DNA of 64,000 nucleotides, taken from an uncultured Bacteroidales bacterium (GTDB taxonomy: Bacteria > Bacteroidota > Bacteroidia > Bacteroidales > F082). The stretch lies in NCBI GenBank assembly GCA_946408345.1, contig CAMJRR010000016.1:1-64000 (forward strand), in the 5' to 3' direction. Within the stretch, counting starts at the first letter, position 1; the number at the start of each line of letters is the position of its first letter. Of the stretch, positions 59,201 through 64,000 are shown piece after piece. Under the pieces are notes generated by a model. The model saw only the letters and a list, made by a program, of their open reading frames with translations. It was not told where the DNA came from and did no database searches. The position numbers and the translations under genes are program-made.

Positions 59201-59363
59201 GGCCACTACTGCTTTAGGAGTACTGCCTATGATCATCTCTCGCAACCCACTCTGGATGCCTATGGGTGTAGTCATCTGCTTTGGCGTGGTGCTCTCGATG
59301 GTCATCATTTTGGCCGTGATGCCGGTGATGTATTGGCAAATTTTTAGAAAGAGTAAGTCATGA
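56268..59363 (+). CDS. RND family efflux permease (AcrB-type)
   Basis: 1031 residues with twelve membrane segments and two large periplasmic loops. N-terminal IVWAVVAVIMAFGIYALVDMKKDEFPAF, the VYPGANSEEVEAQLTKPLEQ porter motif, LFGIELNTVTLAALIVVLGMIVDDSI with the proton-relay Asp pair in segment 4, and SLIGIIMRNGIVMYEYAE and RMRPIFLTSATTALGVLPM in the C-terminal half. The sequence is of the HAE1/hydrophobe-exporter type rather than heavy-metal type. It forms a tripartite pump with the adaptor and TolC proteins on either side. Confidence 0.95.
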   Translation: MSKLKDKGIISGSILRQKIVWAVVAVIMAFGIYALVDMKKDEFPAFTIRLGIVAGVYPGANSEEVEAQLTKPLEQLLFEMPEVDRKNTYSVTKEGMCYIYTSLDASVKDKDIAWSKIRHKINESKALNFPAGVLAIAVIDDFGNTSSLLIAMESADKTYREMHDYTDDLTHRLRAIPEMGNVRVMGEQNEEIAVTIDKEKLSFYGISPNMLMLHYASQGLLTTTGTMQGDDFDQPLHIENPMVSEQELEEQIIYSDAAGNTIRLRDVATVERRMAESSKVVNFNGNDALIISVEMRKGYNIVAFGREVEKVLSEFKATLPDSVKLYRITDQPKVVQKSVSSFLRDLLISMIVVIVVMLLLFPFRTALIASSGLPICTAFSIGMMYLFGIELNTVTLAALIVVLGMIVDDSIINIDGYIDKLSQGYKPFDAAVSSAHELFMPMFIATAAIACMFFPMTRIITGPLGEFVQLFPWTVAFSLMASLAYAMLVIPGLEIMFIKPEDKPRHNGFVRAQMRFFGFLQRIYDKMQSHCFKHPLFTIGMGIGSIVLGVLMFLALHVQMMPMAERDCFAVEIRLPEGSSLEATTRVSDSLQHLMLADKRVTSVTAFIGESAPRFHVTYSPSIPASNLSQLIVNTTSKQTTEALLKEWDDKYSYYFPEAYVRFRQLDYQAVSTPVEVYVYGDDYTKTAPVAQQIKDYMLTLDHELRWVHTDYDEQLSSVKVTMKPEECARLGLTKGFLSLDLASSLNGQPLTTIWEGSRGIPVRLYSQQNYDPNNYESVQNQLIPTMVPGTNVPLRQVADIHPEWHPVQLVRRNGKNAITVAADMKFWRPQTVSMKKIQQYINKEITPNLPEGVSIEYGGLSSLNTSVIPQLLWSLIAAILVLLVFLVAYFKKLNLAILTLGSSTLCMFGAFFGEWLFGLDFGMTSLLGIVSLIGIIMRNGIVMYEYAETLRTDEGLPTKEAAMKAGSRRMRPIFLTSATTALGVLPMIISRNPLWMPMGVVICFGVVLSMVIILAVMPVMYWQIFRKSKS

Positions 59364-60703
59364 AGAAGTTTATCATCATAGTATGTTTGTTGCTGGCAAA
59401 GTCAATCTATGCACAAAAGCCTGACAAAACACATCTCTCCGTTCAGGACTGCATCGAGATGGCCTTGGAAAACAACATCGAACTGAAAAACAGCCAGTTG
59501 GAAATCGACAAGGCGAGGGCTACAAAAAACGAAGCCCGCGCCGAATACTTTCCCACCGTGTCAGCACAAGCCGTGGCTTTCGATGCCTTGAACCCGATGC
59601 TCACCTTCGGCATTGAGGACATCGACAATGCCCAGTTGAGGCAGCTTCTTTATACCCTTTATGCCGAATATGGCGCAAATATGGGCATAGACAAAGCGTA
59701 TTCCTTCGTGCAGAACGGCGTGATGCTCAACGCGATGGCGACAGAACCCATTTATGCTGGAGGTCGTATCCGCAATGGCAACAAACTCGCCAAACTAGGC
59801 ATTGATGCCGCCGAGACACAGGCAAAAGTGAAGGAAGACGAGGTGTGCCTGCAAACCGAGATGCTCTATTGGCAAATCGTGGCCTTGCAAGAGAAACTGG
59901 CCACCTTGGACCAACTCGACCGACTCTTGGACACCTTGGACAAAGACCTGTCGGGAGCCATCGAAGCGGGCTTGGCTATGCCCACCGACCAGTTCAAGCT
60001 GAAGGTGAAGCAAAATGAGAGCCAACTCAACCGCAAGAAAGTCACGGATGGTATCACCTTGCTCAAGATGGCTTTGGCACAAACCATCAGTGCCGATTGG
60101 CAAGAAATGGAACTTATAGATACTTTGGGATTGGAGACCAACCCCACGACAATGTTCAAGGATGTTGCCGAATCCGTGGCATTGCGCAACGAAAGCCACC
60201 TCCTCAATCTCTCGATAGAAGCCGAGAAGCTGAAAAAGAAAATGACCCTCGGCGAGGCTTTGCCTTCACTATTGGTGGGCGGCAGTGTGAACTATCATAC
60301 CGTTATGGAGAACACCAAGCCCAACGCCATGGTTTTCGCCATGCTTCAAGTGCCCATCACTGACTGGCACAAGACTTCGTATAAGCTGAAGAAACACGAC
60401 CTCGATGCTGAGATGGCCGAGAACACGCGCCGCGACCTCACCGAGAAGATGGAGATGCAGACCAACCAGGCTTGGTTTAACCTCGAACAGAGCTGGTTGC
60501 GCATCACCATGGCGCAAACCGCCTTGAAAGACGCTGAAGCCAACCTGAAAATCACGCAGGACTATTACGATGCTGGTTTGGTCGCCCTCTCGGACGTGCT
60601 TGAAGCCCAAACCCTACTTAAGCAAAGCCGCGACGAGCTCACCGACAGCCGCGTGGAGTATCGGATTAATTTGGTGAAGTACAAGCAGCTGACAAATGAC
60701 TAG
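59360..60703 (+). CDS. TolC-family outer-membrane efflux channel
   Basis: 447 residues, signal peptide MKKFIIIVCLLLAKSIYAQ. Two tandem OEP-type helical domains: SVQDCIEMALENNIELKNSQLEIDKARATKNEARAEYFPTV at the start, and KMEMQTNQAWFNLEQSWLRITMAQTALKDAEANLKITQDYYDAGLVALSDVLEAQTLL towards the end. The first beta segment (VSAQAVAFDALNPM) and AEYGANMGIDKAYSFVQNGVMLNA fit the family. The start overlaps the pump gene by 4 bp, so all three are one operon. Confidence 0.94.
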   Translation: MKKFIIIVCLLLAKSIYAQKPDKTHLSVQDCIEMALENNIELKNSQLEIDKARATKNEARAEYFPTVSAQAVAFDALNPMLTFGIEDIDNAQLRQLLYTLYAEYGANMGIDKAYSFVQNGVMLNAMATEPIYAGGRIRNGNKLAKLGIDAAETQAKVKEDEVCLQTEMLYWQIVALQEKLATLDQLDRLLDTLDKDLSGAIEAGLAMPTDQFKLKVKQNESQLNRKKVTDGITLLKMALAQTISADWQEMELIDTLGLETNPTTMFKDVAESVALRNESHLLNLSIEAEKLKKKMTLGEALPSLLVGGSVNYHTVMENTKPNAMVFAMLQVPITDWHKTSYKLKKHDLDAEMAENTRRDLTEKMEMQTNQAWFNLEQSWLRITMAQTALKDAEANLKITQDYYDAGLVALSDVLEAQTLLKQSRDELTDSRVEYRINLVKYKQLTND

Positions 60704-60714
60704 AGCCCCATATC

Positions 60715-60744
60715 TTTGAGTTTTGCACAATTTTTGTATTTTTG
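60715..60744 (+). promoter_or_regulatory. Promoter of the DUF2147 gene
   Basis: TTTG at 60715-60718, 18-bp gap, TATTTTTG at 60737-60744; start codon 24 bp on. Confidence 0.7.
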
Positions 60745-60768
60745 TCCCCTGATTCAAAACTCATTCCA

Positions 60769-61206
60769 ATGAAAAAACTCCTTTTTTTAGTCCTTTTCAT
60801 GGCCTCGGCCATCCTCGGACAGGCCCAAGTGAGCAAGATGCTCGGCCAGTGGAACACTTTTGACGACAAGACGGGCGATATGCGCTCGTGCGTCAACATC
60901 ACGGAAAAAAACGGCACGTATTATTGTGAAGTCATCATGCTTTACGAGAAAGACGCCAGCGGAAAGTACAAGGTGATGCAACCGCCATACGCAAAAGAAT
61001 ACGAAGGCGTGGTGGGCACCCAACTTTTCATCGACATGAAGCAAGACGATGACGTCCTCAGAGGTGAAGTCTATGACCCCGAAAGCCAAAAGACGTATTA
61101 TGGCAAGGTGAGCTACAAAGCCAAGACCGACGAACTCATCCTGCGCGGCTCCTTGGATAGGGCCGGATGGCTGGGACGCTCGCAAACCTGGAAACGCAAA
61201 AAATAA
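60769..61206 (+). CDS. DUF2147 secreted protein
   Basis: 145 residues from the ATG at 60769, which starts a signal peptide (MKKLLFLVLFMASAILGQAQ). The DUF2147 pattern is plain: MLGQWNTFDDKTGDMRSCVNI, GTYYCEVIMLYEKD, GVVGTQLFIDMKQDDDVLRGEVYDPESQKTYYGKVSY and LRGSLDRAGWLGRSQTWKR. Members are small periplasmic or outer-membrane beta-barrel-like proteins of unknown function, common in Bacteroidota. It has its own promoter and a long hairpin terminator. Confidence 0.88.
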   Translation: MKKLLFLVLFMASAILGQAQVSKMLGQWNTFDDKTGDMRSCVNITEKNGTYYCEVIMLYEKDASGKYKVMQPPYAKEYEGVVGTQLFIDMKQDDDVLRGEVYDPESQKTYYGKVSYKAKTDELILRGSLDRAGWLGRSQTWKRKK

Positions 61207-61215
61207 GATAAAACT

Positions 61216-61286
61216 ATCTCTAACCGAACTGAACCGAATCATTCCGAAGTCATTTCGGATATTTTCGGATTAATTCGGTTAGAGAT
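61216..61286. terminator. Long hairpin between convergent genes
   Basis: Perfect 13-bp outer arms ATCTCTAACCGAA and TTCGGTTAGAGAT (61216-61228, 61274-61286) with further CCGAA/TTCGG pairs inside; probably terminates both the DUF2147 gene and the small minus-strand gene. Confidence 0.7.
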
Positions 61287-61321
61287 AATATTTACGGATT
61301 TACGGTAAAATTTGTTTCTAA

Positions 61322-61480
61322 TCAAACATCAAATTTGAATTCGGCATCAAACCAGCCGGTGTCTTCCTTCAAGAGGTCATATTCTTCGCCCGTTTGGTGG
61401 TCAACCACATGCACGGTGCCTTTGATGTCGTCGTAGGTGAATGTAAACTGTGAGTTTACGTCGTCTTTGGGTACGTCCAT
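61322..61480 (-). CDS. Small acidic protein, conserved-looking, function unknown
   Basis: 52 residues starting MDVPKDDVNSQFTFTYDD and ending TGWFDAEFKFDV. The sequence reads as a small beta-sheet protein (VHVVDHQTGEEYDLLKED). A TAGTTTTG box (exact TAnnTTTG, minus strand, 61509-61516) lies 28 bp upstream, which supports a real gene. It is read convergently to the DUF2147 gene and is preceded by a copy of the CATTGCGAGG repeat. No function is proposed. Confidence 0.65.
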   Translation of the reverse strand: MDVPKDDVNSQFTFTYDDIKGTVHVVDHQTGEEYDLLKEDTGWFDAEFKFDV

Positions 61481-61582
61481 TTTAGATGTTGTCTATGTTT
61501 TGAGGGTGCAAAACTAATCAATTTTTCTTTTTGGAAACAAATCTGCCACAAATCTATTACAAATTATAATGTCCATTTTGCC

Positions 61583-61665
61583 GCTTCGCATCATTGCGAA
61601 CGGAGTGAAGCAATCCAGAGCAAGAGCTTGTTGTCTAGACTGCTTTGTGCCTCGCAGTGACGCAA
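61583..61665. repeat. Dispersed palindromic repeat (TCATTGCGAGG family), degenerate copy 2
   Basis: GCATCATTGCGAACGGAGTGAAGCAATCCAG faces CTAGACTGCTTTGTGCCTCGCAGTGACG. Same arms as the copy at 10728-10816, with several mismatches. Confidence 0.75.
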
Positions 61666-61716
61666 AGTTCTGCAAAACGATTTACGACAAGATTTATGTT
61701 AGATTTGTTTCTATTA

Positions 61717-63048
61717 TCACAAACCTAATCTTTCATTCAATTTCTTCGTCTGCTCCTCAAATCCTTTTTTGCCCAAGAGTGCGAACATATTCTTCTTGTA
61801 TGCCTCAACGCCAGGTTGGTCAAACGGGTTGACATCCAGCATGTAGCCGCTGACGGCGCAGGCCATCTCGAAGAAATAAATCAATTCGCCGAGGACCTTT
61901 TCCGACACTTCTGGGATGACAATACGCAGGTTCGGCACGCCACCATCTTCGTGGGCGAGCACGGTGCCGAGTTCAGCCTTGTGGTTCACCTCGCTGATGC
62001 GCTTGCCGGCGATGTAATTGAGTTGGTCGAGGTCTTCGTTCTCCATGGGGATGCGGAGCTCATGGTTCGAGTTCTCGACCGAAATCACCGTCTCGAAGAG
62101 GTTGCGCAGACCGTCCTGGATATATTGTCCCATCGAGTGGAGGTCGGTGCTGAAGGTGACCGAAGCAGGGAAGATGCCCTTGTGCTGCTTGCCATGGCTC
62201 TCGCCGTAGAGCTGTTTCCACCATTCACTGAAGTAAACCAGACGCGGCTCATAGTTCACCATAATCTCGTTGGTCAGACCTTGTGCATAAAGGGCTTGAC
62301 GCACCACGGCATATTGCGTGACAGGGTTCTCAAGGGTCGGGTTGGCCTTGCATTGCTTTTCCATTTCGACGGCACCCTTCACCAAAGCGCGGATGTCGAT
62401 GCCCGCCATGGCGATGGGCAACAGACCAACAGGAGTCAAAACCGAGAAACGACCACCCACATCGTCGGGGACGATATAGGTCTTGTAGCCTTTCACGTTG
62501 GCCAGTTGTTTGAGGGCACCACGGGCCTTGTCGGTGATGGCGATGATGCGCGAGGCGGCTTCCTTTTCGCCATACTTATTAATAATGTGTTGCTTCAGAA
62601 TACGGAAGGCGATGGCGGGCTCGGTTGTCGTGCCCGACTTGGAGATGACCGCCAAGGAATAGTCTTTCTTATCGAGGATGGCCATCAGGTCGTGGAGGTA
62701 GTCCTCGCTCATGTTATGGCCAGCATAGACGATGAGCGGCTTCTCGCCAGTGAGCGGTGCAAAGTGGTTCTGCAAGGCCTCGATGACGGCACGGGCTCCC
62801 AAATAAGAACCACCAATGCCGATAACGACAAAGAGGTCCGACTTCTTGCGCAGGTCGGCAGCGGTCTTCTCGATGTCGGCCAGCAGGCTTTCATCGATTT
62901 CCGAAGGCAGGTTCACCCAGCCCAGGAAGTCGTTGCCGGCACCGGTTTTATGAAAAATGGTCTCGTAAACACCCGAAACCTTTGATTCCAATTCATTTTT
63001 GATTTGTTTGTCCAAAAAAGTCTGGACATGAGAGAGGTCGATTTTCAT
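61717..63048 (-). CDS. pgi: Glucose-6-phosphate isomerase
   Basis: 443 residues, the short form usual in Bacteroidota and Firmicutes. It interconverts glucose 6-phosphate and fructose 6-phosphate. SIS-fold landmarks: LFVVIGIGGSYLGARAVIEAL, LAVISKSGTTTEPAIAFRIL, GGRFSVLTPVGLLPIA, the catalytic MENEDLDQLNYIAGKRISEVN region, LHSMGQYIQDG and CAVSGYMLDVNPFDQPGVEAYK with the conserved QPGVE. A near-consensus TATCTTCG box lies upstream on the minus strand. It is divergent from the response-regulator gene. Confidence 0.96.
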   Translation of the reverse strand: MKIDLSHVQTFLDKQIKNELESKVSGVYETIFHKTGAGNDFLGWVNLPSEIDESLLADIEKTAADLRKKSDLFVVIGIGGSYLGARAVIEALQNHFAPLTGEKPLIVYAGHNMSEDYLHDLMAILDKKDYSLAVISKSGTTTEPAIAFRILKQHIINKYGEKEAASRIIAITDKARGALKQLANVKGYKTYIVPDDVGGRFSVLTPVGLLPIAMAGIDIRALVKGAVEMEKQCKANPTLENPVTQYAVVRQALYAQGLTNEIMVNYEPRLVYFSEWWKQLYGESHGKQHKGIFPASVTFSTDLHSMGQYIQDGLRNLFETVISVENSNHELRIPMENEDLDQLNYIAGKRISEVNHKAELGTVLAHEDGGVPNLRIVIPEVSEKVLGELIYFFEMACAVSGYMLDVNPFDQPGVEAYKKNMFALLGKKGFEEQTKKLNERLGL

Positions 63049-63377
63049 GATTCAGAGTATTAAGATGCTGCGAAGATAAGAAAAAAAGAAAACCGCATCA
63101 CAAACTTGATGGCTTTTAATTCTCCTTTTAATATTGATTATCATAATAAAATCTTTATAATATATTGATATTCAATTATTTATAATCGCATAAGGGGAAG
63201 GTAAAAAGTTAAATCAAAGAAATATTTATTTGCACAACAATTTTTTTGGCATTTTGTTGTTATTATTTCAGTGAAATTCATATCTTTGCACGGCTTTTTT
63301 AAAGCGAAACGAGCAACTATCATCACACTTCAAAAACACTTAACTGCATCTATTTTTGTTTTTTCATTTTTACCATT
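63049..63377. other. pgi / response-regulator divergent intergenic region
   Basis: Very AT-rich. Holds the pgi promoter side, the response-regulator promoter at 63257-63288 and an ~85-base leader. No gene or stable RNA structure was recognised. Confidence 0.6.
63257..63288 (+). promoter_or_regulatory. Promoter of the response-regulator gene
   Basis: TTG at 63257-63259, 21-bp gap, TATCTTTG at 63281-63288 (exact -7). Confidence 0.65.
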
Positions 63378-64000
63378 ATGTCACAAATCAAAATTTTATT
63401 GGCAGAAGACGACAAGAACTTAGGTATGATACTTAAGGCATTTCTTGACGCCAAAGGCTTTTCTACCACTTTATGTTCAAACGGACAAGAAGCATTGGAT
63501 AGCTATAAGGCTTCCGACTATGATTTATGTTTGCTTGATGTCATGATGCCCTTGATGGACGGTTTTACTTTGGCCAAACAGATCAAAAGCATCAACCCTT
63601 TGATGCCCATCATTTTCCTTACTGCAAAAACGGAACAGGAAGATATTTTGGAAGGTTTCCGCATTGGTGCCGACGATTATGTTACCAAGCCTTTCAGCAT
63701 GGACGAGTTGCAGGCTCGTATCTTGGCCGTCCATCGCAGATGTGCTTTTGTGCAGACTAAACCCTCTGTTTATCGGTTGGGTAGCTTCACTTTCGATTCG
63801 CCCCGACATCTTTTGACAAAAGGCAACGAGACCCAAAAACTGACCTCGAAAGAGTCCGACCTGCTCTTGATGCTTTGCGAAAACATGGGCAACACCCTTG
63901 AACGCTCTAAGGCATTGCTTCAGATTTGGGAAGAAGACAACTACCTCAACGCCCGTTCGATGGACGTCTACATTACCAAGCTGCGCAAGTACTTCAAGGA
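63378..64000 (+). CDS. OmpR-family response regulator (3' end outside window)
   Basis: 207 residues are visible from ATG 63378 and the frame is still open at the window end. Receiver domain: KILLAEDDKNLGMILKAF with acidic Asp11/Asp12, phosphoacceptor Asp54 in LCLLDVMMPLMDG, Thr82 in IIFLTAKTEQ and Lys104 in DDYVTKPFSMDEL. The winged-helix DNA-binding domain begins at ~residue 125 (YRLGSFTFDSPRHLLTKGNE, LTSKESDLLLMLCENMGNTL) and runs to SMDVYITKLRKYFK. It resembles the RprY-type regulators of Bacteroides, but without the adjacent kinase gene the name is not given. Confidence 0.93.
   Translation, partial: MSQIKILLAEDDKNLGMILKAFLDAKGFSTTLCSNGQEALDSYKASDYDLCLLDVMMPLMDGFTLAKQIKSINPLMPIIFLTAKTEQEDILEGFRIGADDYVTKPFSMDELQARILAVHRRCAFVQTKPSVYRLGSFTFDSPRHLLTKGNETQKLTSKESDLLLMLCENMGNTLERSKALLQIWEEDNYLNARSMDVYITKLRKYFK

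Noticed and set aside
61816-62985. 390-codon plus-strand open frame opposite pgi
   Set aside because: pgi motifs on the minus strand are complete; the frame has no recognisable content.

Overview
The window comes from a member of the Bacteroidales (phylum Bacteroidota), most likely an uncultured host-associated or gut lineage. The evidence is: repeated -7 boxes of the Bacteroides type (TAnnTTTG) in front of genes; five proteins ending in a type IX secretion (T9SS) type A sorting domain; fused DUF4369/TlpA lipoproteins; Bacteroidales-style RadA, RecJ, PurH-MreBCD, TopA and Pgi; and hardly any Shine-Dalgarno signal. No rRNA, tRNA or CRISPR array was found. GC content is moderate in the housekeeping parts and clearly lower in two accessory blocks (about 13.6-14.9 kb and 23.6-29.9 kb).

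Layout. 0-4.5 kb: the tail of a BspA-like T9SS surface protein, two predicted outer-membrane barrels, and an ECF sigma factor / membrane anti-sigma / outer-membrane protein cassette bracketed by two almost identical terminators. 4.5-11.7 kb: a carbohydrate operon (GH97 glycosidase, rhaB, rhaA, an MFS sugar porter, rhaD) for L-rhamnose catabolism; the GH78 alpha-L-rhamnosidase that would feed it lies at 14.9-17.6 kb, separated by a secreted protein, an unknown protein, a GNAT toxin-like pair and a PLD-family nuclease. 17.7-20.6 kb (minus): DUF1232, ruvC, DUF2442, radA. 20.9-23.6 kb: two secreted proteins, one a CotH-type kinase with lamin-tail and T9SS domains.

24.0-29.8 kb is an AT-rich accessory island. 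It holds a class III nucleotide-cyclase-like protein (minus) and, divergently, a tight three-gene operon: a serine-recombinase-like protein with a TerB-C-like tail, a BrxC/BrxD-type (DUF2791) P-loop ATPase and an Lhr-like SF2 helicase. The genes overlap by 4 bp each. It has parts in common with BREX and ter-linked systems but no methylase, PglZ or TerB/TerD gene, and is my best candidate for an undescribed defence or DNA-processing system.

29.9-44.0 kb: recJ (minus), purH, mreBCD, two tandem TlpA-like lipoproteins, then minus-strand secreted proteins, a membrane-tethered TPR regulator and cysQ. 44.3-54.4 kb: topA, an EEP-family protein, a deoxyhypusine-synthase-like enzyme, a ureohydrolase-fold protein that has lost metal ligands, and two tandem T9SS-secreted homologues of Porphyromonas peptidylarginine deiminase (PPAD). 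54.7-61.2 kb: a small lipoprotein, a tripartite RND efflux system and a DUF2147 protein. 61.3-64.0 kb: a 52-residue protein, pgi, and an OmpR-family response regulator cut by the window end.

The chromosome is full of short palindromic repeats. At least seven families are visible, mostly between genes, but two copies lie in frame inside coding sequences (cysQ and the GH78 gene), and one family (GGATTTGTAATCC) flanks both accessory blocks.
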